Source: Colius striatus
Taxonomy: Eukaryota > Chordata > Aves > Coliiformes > Coliidae
NCBI RefSeq assembly: GCF_028858725.1
Contig: NC_084776.1
Span: 558,001-622,000 of the forward strand
Direction of reading: 5' to 3'
Length of the DNA stretch: 64,000 nt
Position 1 is the stretch's first letter. Every line of letters starts with the position of its first letter. A program made the position numbers and the translations under genes. The notes beneath the pieces were generated by a model, which worked only from the letters and a program-made list of their open reading frames with translations, made no database searches and had not been told where the DNA came from. This document shows positions 45,776-56,699 of the stretch, in pieces.

Positions 45776-48700
45776 TTAGGGGTCCTCGATGTCGAGAAAC
45801 TCTTGCTTGGGGGGGGCCATGCCGCGGTACCAGGCGCACGAGCCGTCACTCCTCTTGATGCAAGCGTAGTGCTTCGCCTGCCGCCCGTCCACGTTGTTCT
45901 TCTCCATCGCCCAGTCTGTCCAGAGACACTCATCCGAGGAGGAGACGAAGCAGGGGATGGAGAGGCAGCGCGAGATCTGCACACAACAGACATTGTCAGC
46001 AGCAGCACCGAGGTGGGAGCAGGACAGGCAGAAGCACAGGGCAGCTGGGGACACTGAGCCTCCACAGCTTGACTCACCTCCCCCAGCTCTCCCCCCTTTC
46101 CTGCAGGACACAGCAGGGACGTGACCCCACTGGAGGGGACCGAGGGAGCCCCTGGGTGCAGGTCCTAGGCAGGGCCTTAGTTGCCAGTCAGGCAGCCAGA
46201 GCCCCGGCCACGTGCTGTGCCCCTGCACAGTCATCCTTGAAGGACAGGGAGCAGCATCTTGCCACGGAGCCCACGCCTGCCCCGGGGCTGCAGACCCTGC
46301 TGGCATGGGGAGGGGGGCACAGCCCACGCTCAGGGGGAGCTCAGCCACTCACCTTGCACTCGCAGCCCATCTGGTACCGCTGGTTTAGGCTCTTCTTCTG
46401 CGTCGGGCTCAGTGAGTCCCAGGTGGAGACCAAGTCACAGAGTGTGATGTGCATCTTGCCATTGCCCTCTGACTTGCCTGAGGAGAGGCCAAACCGGCTG
46501 CTCAGAGGGTCCCCCAGGTGCCCTGAACCTCATGTCAACTCGAGGTGCCTGGGGTCAGCCTGGCCCAGGGGCTGGGGGCTGCATCCATCTAGCCCCTCCC
46601 ACCATGCACTTTACCCAGGGAGCGGAGCTCGTCCCCTCGCTGTCCCTGCCACAGCCCAGGGCACAGGCAGGGCACAGCCAGGGGGGCTGCCGAGAGGGGT
46701 GGTGGGGCGGGCACACACACCACGGGTGTCTCAGGAAGCACATGAGGCAGCAAGGCCAGTACTGACACCAGCCCCCGAGCCCTCTATTGTGGCCGCTCAC
46801 CTGCAATGAGATATTCCTTCTTCCCGCCGGTGTCCAGCAGCCGGCCGCACACGGCGGTGGATGGAGCCGTGTAGATGAACTCTATGTCCTTGTCAGGGCC
46901 CTTAAACATCTGGGGGGAAGGAGAGGGGGTGAGCAGTTGCACGGCAGCTGCCCCGTGCCCCCCGGCCTCCCGCCCCAGTCCGCCCCGTTACCTTGATCTG
47001 CTTGATTTCATACTGGATCCGTTTGATCGGGTTCCCGTAGATGTCGTTCCCTGAATCCACTTCTTTTGCAGAGACAGCCTTTGCTCGGATCACTGCAACG
47101 GGGAGGCCTCGAGGTCAGAGGGTGCCCAGGGACTGGAGGTGCCGCCACTGCCATGTGGTGCTGCCCTGGCAGAGTGGCCTCGCTCAGCCCCCCACCCCAG
47201 AGCCCCTCACTCTCGCTCGGGGCCAGCTGCCCTCCCTGCAGATGCCCAGCTGCCCAAAGCCACGCGGGGCTCTGGCACACGTGGGTGGTGAGGGGCAGCG
47301 TTGTGGCAGTGTCCTCATGGCAGGTGACAAGGAGAGGTCACCCCAGGATCACCCGGCACCGCCGCCAGCCGTGACGGACCAGTCGCCCTTGGCCAGCGCT
47401 GCCTCGGTCTCTGCCCAGCCCCTGCCAGATGAGGCTCAGGGTGGCCATGTCCAGGCTTGTGCCTGTCACCCAGATGGCACCAGCACAGCTGAAACCTGCC
47501 AGCAGCAGGCTGGGAGCACCACGGCATTTGTCCCTCTGTCACTAATTAAACCAGACGTGGGCCCCAGCCAAGCGCCTGCGTGGCTTGTCCAGGCTGGAGG
47601 AGAAAAGGGCAGAGGGAGCCGTCAGAGGGAGCTGGGAGCTGTGTCCCTGTGGCACTGCCACGGACGTCAGTGCTGCCCACCAAGTGCCTGCACAGGCAGC
47701 TCATGCCAGCCCCGACCCCACCAGCCCCTGCCAGCTCCTCTGCACCCTGTGCCGGGGCAGCAGGGCCCTGAGGCCAGGCTGCCTTCACACCCCGTGGCTG
47801 GAGCCTGGGGTCCCTGCCAGGCCTCAGCCCCTGCCCCATGGAGCCTCACGCCATGCAGGTGCAGCAACCACATCCTCTTGGGGCTATGCTGTTGCTTCCT
47901 GCTCTCACTGCCTGCAGAAATAACCCAGGGACAGCTGGGGCTGGGACACAGAGAACCACGGCCCAGGGAGGGGAGGCAGCTCCCAGCTGGCAGTGCCGAG
48001 CAGCCCCCCCGGTTCCACGCAGCCCCAGGGTGGTCCCAGCAGCTGCCAAGGCACAAGGTCGAGTGCCCCAAGGGTGGTGAGGCCACGGCACCGTGGGGAC
48101 ATCTCTGCAGTGGAAAGGTGCCGGCGGTCACGCTGCCAGCGCAGCCCAGGGACACAGGAACCAGCATGTGAGCGGCCGGCACGTGGCAGTGACCTGCAGT
48201 GTCCGGGGCTGGCAGGGCAGGGCAGGGCGGGCAGCAGGCAGCCAGCTCACCCCGACTCACCAGCTCGGGACACGGCCGCATTCGGAGCTGCAGCGCGCAG
48301 GTCACAGCTCTTGGCCAGCCCCAGGGACGCCGATGGCGCGGGGGGAAGGGGCAGCCCCAAAGCCACAGCTCCTGCTCAGCACCCTCACAGCCAGGGAGGG
48401 GGGTGGCTGCAGGGCAGGGGCTCGCAGGGGTAGGGAACAGGGACATTTGGCCAGGGTGGCAGGAGAGCAAGTGCCAGCTGAGCTGGGACCCAGCTTGTGT
48501 CGCCCACTGAAAGGTGCAGGGGGCCACCCACCAGCCTGGCACGGATGAGCTCGCCTTCTTTCGCCTGGCATGGCAAGGAGAGGGAATCTGACCGTGCTCT
48601 ATAAATACCGCGGGGCGCAGGGGCATGCACACGGGCTATTTAAGCTGAAGGTCACAGCGGGCACAGCCCCATGCAGGTACCACAAGTGCCAACTGAGCTC

Positions 48701-51700
48701 ACTCTGGGGAGAGCTGCCACCAGCATGAGCCAGGGAAGAGCCTTCCCAAAAGAGCCTCCCACAACCAGTGTGGGCACTGGGTGCAGGACAGGGGGCTGCA
48801 ATGCCCATCAGTACTGGGGATGCACCGAGGGCTGCCCCAGCCGTGCCCCCCTCACAGGGGAAGGGCCGAGCTGCCTGTGCACATTGTCAGCGCTGCAGCA
48901 CCTCAGCCATGCAGGAAGCCCCAGCCCCTTTGCAGCAGGGCAGGTCCCTCAGTGCAGTCCCCAGCCCCAGCCCCTGAGGCGGGCTGGAGGAGCTCTGCCT
49001 GGTCCCTGCCCTGCTGCAGCGCCTGCTCCTCTTCCCACAGCTCCCAGGGCTGCCCCTCAGCCCCCCAGCCCAGAAGCAGCCGCGTCCTGCCCGTGCCAGG
49101 CCCTCGGCTGCTCCGCGGCGACTCGGCTGCAACCGAGCGCGAGACCCGCGCGCGGCTCCGGCCTCCGGCTGCAGGCGCAGGGAGCGGTTCCTGGTTCACT
49201 GGGCTCCAGCCTTTTCCATTCACGTGCTGATGAATCACTTGACAAAAATGCAGCCCAATTCTGGGCGGATTTGTTCTGAACAGTGCGGCTTTGTGGAGGG
49301 GACGCCTGCGCTGCGCTTTCCCCGCCAAGACCCCGAAGCGCAGCCAAGCTGCTCCGCGCCAGCCAGGAGCCGGAGCGGTGAGGAGGGCGAGACGCAGGGA
49401 TGGCAAAGGCCAGCCCCCAAGGAGACCCCAGCTGAGATCCCAGGATAAGGAGGCAGGGCCAAGGCATGGAGCAAAGCCCCGGCACTCAGAGACCTCCCCA
49501 GGTGCCGAGACCCTCATTGGCCCTGTCACCCACCCCTCCTGCTGCCAGGCCCAGGCTCTCTATGAAGCCGAGCCGAGGCTCTCCTGGCTCCTGGGGCACA
49601 AGGCAGGCACGGCAGGTCCCCAGCATCTGACTAGGGCAATGCTGGAAATGCTCCTTCTCCAGGCAGGACAAGCCATGGCAAGAAGATGCGCCATGGGGAG
49701 CCTCACCAGTGATAACTCCTGTGCCGGTCCCTGGGGCTGCAAGCCACGGCCACCCAGCAATGAGGACCCCGGAGGGGTGAGGGGATGGGCATGAGGGCAG
49801 GCAGAGAGAGGGATATCTGCCCCCAGCTGAGGAGGGGTGGGGAGTGCTGGCACTTCCCATCCAGACCAGCTGAGGCTGCCTGGGGCATCCCACAGCAAAG
49901 CAGTTCCCATGCCATGGCAGCTGACCTTGTGCTGCTCCCAGGCTGGGCAACCAGCACACAACCAGCTGGGATGGACTGGGGCTGCTGTGCAGCTCCAGTA
50001 GCAAAGCTGGGAGCAGATAGAGTCACCCAGCACCACAAACCGACTGGGAGGTCTCTCTGGGCTTGCCAGCTGGTAGGATGCTGTGTCTCCCCGTCCCTGC
50101 CACACGGCTACCCCATCTCAGGGGCTTTCTGCTGCAGACAGTTGTCATCACAGCAGGAGGCACTGTGGGCAGGCAGCAGGGAGATGCCACAAGACCCTGC
50201 AGAGGGATGCAACAGCCCCAGGTTCTCCCCAGGGAAGGAGAAAAGGGGTTTTGGAAGTGGTGACCTGCCCCAGTGAGACCTGGCAGGAGGGGAGGCTGCC
50301 TGGGTGTTGCCCTGCAGTGGGGCAGATCCTGCCATCACCCACCCCAGCCTGGGGCAGCACACGAAGCCTCAGCGCCACGACTCCCCTCCTGGGAAGAGAC
50401 ACCACAAACAGCTGCCCCTTCCCCTGCCATCCCACCCCGGACTCCACAGCGCAGCCCCACAGCACCAGCCCGCGGCTGCCCAGGAAGCGCCGGTGCCCAC
50501 AGACCGCAGGGGCTGCTGCCGGCCCAAACGGCCTGGGAACAAAGCTCCCTTCTCTGGGGCTGCTGGCAGCCGCCTGAGCAGAGGGGCCACTGCCAGTGCC
50601 AGCACTGCCCACCCGGCACTGCCAGCACAGACACCCAGCCCCACGGCCACTGCAGCCGCGCTTGCGGCCAGTGGGGATGGAGAGACAGAAAACTGCCCTG
50701 GGAGGGACTCAGCCCCAGCCCCGCCTGGCGTACAGGCAGCAACCAGCCCCAGGTGCCTGCCCGTGCCCCAGCAGCCGCAGAGCAGGGCACCCCTGGCAGA
50801 GCTGTCTGGGGATGGGGGGCTGCAGGGAGGGATGCCGGGGCTGGAGGGATGTGGGGCTGAGCAACACAGCTCACAGCGGGGCAGCAGCAGAGACCACGGG
50901 CTGCCCTGAGCGTGGCAGTGCCCAGGGGCGGTGGGAGGCAGCGGCCAGGCACCAGGCCCCGTCGCCCACCGGCCTGCGCGGGAGCCACGGGCTCCGGCTG
51001 CCGCCTGCGTCATCCCGGCCGTCTGACGGGAGCGGGACGGGGCCCAATCAGCGGCGGCCCCAGCAGTCAGCCCACGGCCCCCGCGCCAGCCGCGCAGGAA
51101 GGGCTCTGGCCGGCAGAGCTCGGCGGGCTGGCAGCGGGGCCGGCAGCTCCCCGGCCCCTCCGGGCTCAGTGGGGCCCGGCAGGCAGCTGCGCTCCCCTGG
51201 CAGCGCTCAGCAGGGGCTTTCACACCTCTCTCCCCAAACCTGAACCCTCTGCTTGGTCTCTGCCGGGTGCCACAGCTCTCACCATTCCTCCCCTGTGCTT
51301 CATCCTGAGGAACCAAGCACTGAGACAAGTGCGATGGGGGTGACGCTGCTGGGGCTGCATCCAATGTGCCCCCATCCCAGGCAGCACACCGAGCCCTCAC
51401 TCTCCGCTGCCTCATTGACCCTTCCTGACCCAGCACTGCCACACAAAGTCAAAGCCACAGCCATGCCCAGAGCCACACAAAGCCAAAGCCACGGCTGTGT
51501 CCAGAGGGGCTGAGATCACTTTCCTCAGCCCTCAGATCCCCACGCTGCTCCAGAGGCTCAGCCACAGCCCGGACACATCCTCACCCTGCAGCCAAGCAGA
51601 GCAACCTGGTGCAAACAGGCCAGGTCACTTGTTCCAAGTCACCAGCTCCAGTGACACAAGCCTCAGCTCCTCCTGCACTCCATGCTCGAGGCAGAGCTGC

Positions 51701-53587
51701 ATTTGCCTCCCCCTGTGCTGTCTGAAAATGCAGCCCTGGGCTCTGGCTGCTCCAGCCCTGCTCCAGGGGAGAGCCAGCTGCAGGTCATGAGTGAGGGCAG
51801 GGGAACTGTAAGGATGCACAGACAGACCTGGCAGGCACCTTGCATGGAGTGGGGATCCAAGCCCCACAGGGCCACGATCCTGCACCACACTAGCTCAGCT
51901 TCCTCCCCTGCTGAGTCCTGCTCAGGTCTTTAAGGGCTCATCAGCTGCCCTGGGTGCACCCAGCATCGCGGGGCATCAGCAGCCACCACGTCTCCACTGA
52001 AGGCCTGGCCAGAGGGCATCTGGGGCAAGACGAGAGGCATCGCAGCCTGCAGGAGACACATCTGTGCTGTGTGGGAAGAGAAGGCTGGGGAGCTCATCCC
52101 ACGGTGAAACCTGCTCCCCTGAGCCCGTCACCATCCCCATCTGGGCTCACACAAAGCAACAGTGTAGAGGACTCGGGCTGGGAGGCAGACGGTGCCAGTG
52201 CTGTGGGCAGCACAGCCCGGGAGGAGGCTGGAGGCGGGACAAGCTCAGGCACCCCCAGGACAGGCAGCTGCCGAGGGCAGTGGGCAGCCCGACCTGCGAG
52301 AGACCCCGTCCCGGCCATGCTGCACCCCCCGGAGACAGCGGAGGCAGCCGGGGCCGCCGAGACAGATGGTGACTCAGCAGCTGAGTCACGGCTGAGCCAG
52401 CACCCCTGGCCGGGCAGTGAGTCACGAGTGCCCCGGAAAGCTGATCTGGGCGAGAGCGTGACGGGAAGCCGCAGCCCCGCTCCCGGAGGGGGCACCGGGA
52501 TCCCACGGCGCAGGGACAGCGGGGTCGAGCAGCAACCTCAAAAACTCCGTGCTCCATTTTGTCTAGAAGCCTCCCCGTCCCCACCGTGCCTCGCAGCACA
52601 CGCTGCGCCAGCGGCGAGGCCGAGCCGGGGCGCCCAGGGGCTGCCCTCGCCGGGGAGACGCCGGGAGCCGGGTCTGGAAGGGGCGAGGGGAGCCCGGGGA
52701 TGCACCGGGAGCATCCCGCTCAGGAGCGGGGGACAGGCCTGGGCTGTCCCGAGGCTGGGGCTGCCTCAGTGCTTGGGAATGCTGCCTCTCCAGCCGAGCC
52801 TGGGAACGGCCCCGCACAGGCGGGTGTCCGGAGCTGGGGCTGCGCTGTTTGTCTGATCTGCTACAATTTAATAAGGGCATTATTCATAGAAAGAGGAATT
52901 CGGACCCCGGCGCTGCCAAGCCCTCCCTTTCAGCAGCATCCAAGCCGAACAAAGTGGGACGGGGGAGAGGAAATGCCTGGAAATAAGGAGCAGCCGGGAG
53001 CTGACCGAGCCCGCCGCGGCCGCTCCCCGGGGCCGGTACCGAGCGAGCGGCGGCCGCGCTCGGAGGGCCCCGGCCCGCCCCGGCAGCTCCCCGCGCTGCC
53101 ACGTACCACCGCGCTTTAATCAAAGTTAAAAGGAGGAGGCCGGGCCCGCCCGTGTCACCGGGGGCTGCGCGGCGGGGGCCGCCCCGGGGAGCGACGCGGG
53201 GCGCGGCCGCGAGAGTGCCCCGAAAGGCGCGGGGACGGCCGGGCCGAGCGCATCTGCTCCCGTGACACACCCCCGCGCCCAGGGCTGCGGGCAGGTGCCG
53301 GGGCCGCGGCGGCTCCGCCCGCCCCTGCCCGCCCGAGCCCGGCCGCTCCGCGCCAACTTTCCGCCCCTTCCCCCGCCGCGAAGTTGCCGCGGGCCGGGCC
53401 GGGGCTGCTGCCGGGGGGGCTCCGGGCCCCGCGGGGACAAAGCGCGGGGGCGGCGCTCACCTACGTCCGCGTTGCAGAAGGCCTGTTGCGGGTGGATGGG
53501 CGAGCAGCTGCAGGCGTCGGCCGGGCGGGCCCTGCCGAGCAGCAGCACGGCCACCCAGGCCAGCAGGCTGGGCAGCGCGGCGGGCAT
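45776..53587 (-). CDS. TIMP2: Metalloproteinase inhibitor 2 precursor (complete, 220 aa)
   Basis: TIMP2 is secreted, inhibits matrix metalloproteinases and bridges MT1-MMP to pro-MMP2. Coding exons: 53461-53587, 46992-47092, 46801-46909, 46353-46477 and 45776-45976, total 663 nt (220 aa plus stop), with all phases consistent. Residues 1-25 form a signal peptide ([18 protein letters not shown]... ADA). The mature protein starts [13 protein letters not shown], whose Cys1 chelates the target zinc; the 12 expected cysteines are visible (for example MGCECK, IPCF, DECLW, YACIK, GSCAW). The acidic tail QEFLDIEDP that docks on MMP2 is kept. The start at 53587 was chosen because it begins the signal peptide; an in-frame ATG at 53638 would add 17 residues before it. 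It is an ordinary bird TIMP2. Confidence 0.96.
47093..53460 (-). other. TIMP2: TIMP2 intron 1 (6.4 kb), contents
   Basis: This intron contains a TATA-like cluster near 48598-48660, a moderately AT-richer stretch with an E-box CACGTG near 49220-49300, and an AP-1/MARE cluster at 52370-52424. Its end nearest exon 1 (about 52900-53460) is part of the promoter CpG island. No nested gene was recognised, although human TIMP2 intron 1 hosts CEP295NL. Confidence 0.55.
52370..52424. promoter_or_regulatory. TIMP2: Triple TGAGTCA (AP-1/MARE) cluster in TIMP2 intron 1
   Basis: Three perfect AP-1 heptamers occur: TGACTCA at 52370-52376, TGAGTCA at 52382-52388 and TGAGTCA at 52418-52424. The first two form a near-perfect inverted repeat (52369-52389, one central mismatch) with GC flanks of MARE type (TGACTCAGCA, GCTGAGTCA). 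The cluster lies about 1.1 kb downstream of the TIMP2 start codon. Confidence 0.7.
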
Positions 53588-54080
53588 CTTGCGGCGGGGC
53601 TGCAGCCTCAGCGACCCTCCCGACAAAGCCGCATCCACCGCCGGGCCCGGCCGAGCCGCCGCCGGAAAGTTTGGCTCCGGCAGCCGCGGCCCCTGCGCGG
53701 CGTTGCGGGCGCTGCTGCCGCCGCTGCTCCGCTGCCTTCTAGGGAGGTGTTTTCTTCCTTCCCCGGCTGCCGCTCAGCCTCGCTTTTTAACGTGCTCCGG
53801 GGATTTGCTGCTCCTCCTCTGCGTGGCGCGGGGCCAGCCCGGCTGCTCCCGCCCCTCCGCAGGATGCGGCTCCGCGCCGCGATCGCCGCCCCCGGCCCGG
53901 CCCGGCCCCCGCCGCGGGCACCGGCCGCCCGCGCCCCCGGCCGAGCCCCGCGCATGCCGCCCGCTCCCGCGGCCCCGCGCCCCCGCGCCCGGGAAGGGTC
54001 TGGCGGCGGGAAGCACCGGGCGGCACCGGGAGCCCGGCCCCGGCGCGCAGACCTGGCCGCCGGCCTGCGCCGAGCCGAGC
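52900..54080 (-). promoter_or_regulatory. TIMP2: TIMP2 CpG-island promoter
   Basis: This is a very CpG-dense stretch around exon 1, including GC boxes and CpG-rich 5' flank up to about 54080. CpG density falls sharply after that. No TATA box was found in the proximal flank. Human TIMP2 also has a CpG-island promoter. Confidence 0.7.
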
Positions 54081-56699
54081 AGCAAATTGCAGGGGAGGGC
54101 TGCGCGATTATGTCTGTGCCCAAGCATTTCCTCTGCTTCCTGCTCTTCCAGTTCGGCTCCGCTCATCCCACCACTCCGGCCCCCTTTGCCTGCCCCGTCC
54201 CCTGCGCCCGGCGCACGGCTGGCCCGTGGCTGTGCTCACCCGGGGGTCTTCGCTCCTCAGACGTGCCCAGAGACCTCGGGCTTCCCCCCAGCCAGGAGCT
54301 GCCTGCCCTTTCTCAAATCCCCACCTTGCCCCTGTCCCAGCTGCCTCACCTGTAGCCCCACGCTCCATCCCTCCAGCAGTGCTTTTGTCCCCGTGACACA
54401 CGCTGCCTCTGGGCAGGGACACAGCTTCTGAGCCCAGCCGTGGGCAAACGTTGGCAGGAACAAGCCAGTGTCATGGCCACAGAACCTGCTCCCGAGCCAG
54501 CCTCTTGATCCAGAGCCGCCCTGCAGCACCTACTTTGTTTGAAGGAAGTGTCAGAGCAGCTTGCCCTTTAGGATGAAAAGAAACAGCAGAAACGTGGGCA
54601 GCAGAACCTGGTCCAAGCTTGAGCCTACAGCGAAGCTGCTGCCGTGATCATCCACGGCACCAGGAGGCTGGATGAAGGCTGGAGATGGGGCTCTGGGTCT
54701 CTGAGCCCACTGTACTTTGGCAGCAGTCACCAGGAGTCAAACGACTGAGGGACACTCACTGCTCCGACGGCACTGCGGGGCTGATGGCCCTGCTGCCCAC
54801 ACCACACGCTGCCCTGGAGCCTCCCAGGCCCCTGCCATCCTGCCTGCACGATGTGGGGGGCAGATGGGGCCCAGGTACATCACTAGGAAAAGGGGCAGCG
54901 TGGGCAGGCACTGGGGTGGTCTGGGAATGCCGGGGCACACGGTACAGGGAGCCCCACTTCCCAGCAGGGTGCAGAGCTCCTGGCCCGACTGAGCCCAGGG
55001 GACACGAAGGGGATACAGGGCAGGGATGGGCACTGGGACAGCTCTGGGGCAGGACAGGTGCTGTGGAGCTGCCAGCCCCAGGCCGGGAGGGCGAGCAAGG
55101 CCAGGAGCGGCCGTGCCAAGCCAAGAGCAGCCCAGGGCAGAGCAGCCGCCGTGGCCTGTGGCCAGCTGGCGCCCGGCCCGGGCTGGGGATGCTTCAGGTG
55201 CCCCGGGCCGGGTGCTGCCCGTGGCGCTGGGGCCGTGCCCGTGGAGACAGCACATCTGCTCTCAGCCCAGCGCCGGCTGAGTCATTGTCTGGGCTAAATG
55301 AAAACACGTGTCTGGCCTCGCACACGCTCCTCACCCGACCCGGGGCGGGCGGGCGGCGCTGAACCCTGGGGAGGGCCTCTGCACCCTGGGTGCTGCGGTC
55401 CCTGCCGTCAGCGGGGTGGGACGGAGGCCCAGGGGGCTGCAGATGCCCACATCTCGCACTTCTGGCTCCTGAGACTTGTGCAAGTTCCTCCTGGGGGCCA
55501 CGGGCTGCTGCTGCGATTTCACAACAGCGCTGGCAAGCTGGGGAAGGGCTCCCTGGCCAGCCAAGCCCAGGGCTGCTGTCACTGCTTCCCAGCTGCTGCT
55601 GGCCCCGGGAAGCCAAGCTGGTGCTTCTGGCTCTGTCTCCTGCACCGAGCGAGTGCTGCAGCTCTTGGAAGCCTCATGGCCACGCCACCCACCAGCCCCA
55701 GGCGTCTGCCCAAGCCCTGGCGTTTCCCAGAGCTGACAGCTTTGGGTCTAGAGGCAGCTCTGGGGCCTGAGCCATGCACAGCTGGGACTGGGAGGAGACA
55801 CAAAGCCAGCAGACCCCAAACCTCCCTGGGGCATGGGCTGGGACTGATGCAGGACATGCCATGTTACACCTGGTGACAGCTCAAGGCCTTGTCAGTCACT
55901 GGGGGCAACACTCGCCTCTCCCAGCGCCGTGGGCAGAGCGGCTGTGCTGGTCTGCAGCAGCCCCAGGGGCCAACAAAAGCCTCTTTCCCAGCAGTGGCGG
56001 GAAGTGCTGCGTCACCCTCGGTGACGGGGCAGAGGGACAGTCACAGCCCCTTCCCACGCAAGACCTTCCCCAGAAACCAGTGGCCAGGGCTGCCCGTCAC
56101 TCCGGCCGTCACCTCGCCCAGCTTCGGGGGAAAAGGGAAGGAGAAGCAGCTTCTGGGGAAAGGCCTGATGAAATCCCCCGTGGCTGTGACATCGCAGCCA
56201 GCCCTGGCGTGACACCCTGCTCTGGTCACAGTGCCAGGCACGGGGCAGCATCCGACCAACTGTGCCCTCGAGGATGCTGCTCCCCATGGCGGTGCCTGTC
56301 CCCACATCTCTAGTACACTCCCAGTGAGGTGCTGGAGGTTGTCAAACAGAGTGGCCCCAGGAGACAGTCACTGGATGTCACCAGAGCTACCCACCGCTGC
56401 AGAGGGTTTCTGTGGTAATTAGGGGCTGGGCACTAACAACTGCAGCGCAGGGGCTGCCCAGGGACGCGGCGCTGGGGGCCTGGGCCACCCGGCTGTGCCG
56501 GTGCCCGCTGTGGTGGCAGCCCCTTGCCAGCAGGTGCCACTGCTGAAACACTCGCACCAGGCTGCTGCAGCGAGCCAACGCTTTACAGGGGATGCCAAGG
56601 ACAGAGCTGGGAGCGAGCCCGCGGCGCCCGGCCCCGAGCGTGGGCAGGGCCTGCCCCAGCCCCCCCCGAGCCCCTCTGGTCCAGTGCCAAAGTCTAAGG
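54081..56699. other. TIMP2-CANT1 intergenic interval with no recognised gene
   Basis: This interval holds the TIMP2 distal flank and the CANT1 3' UTR (minus strand, extent unknown). In human, LGALS3BP lies between these genes, but I see no SRCR, BTB/BACK-like or signal-peptide exon here in either strand. Open frames present (for example near 54685-55362) have the composition of random GC-rich sequence. Confidence 0.6.

Noticed and set aside
47093-53460. A nested gene in TIMP2 intron 1, as CEP295NL is in human
   Set aside because: Several plus-strand open frames exist, the longest near 51954-52856, but none has recognisable domains, repeats or a splice structure.
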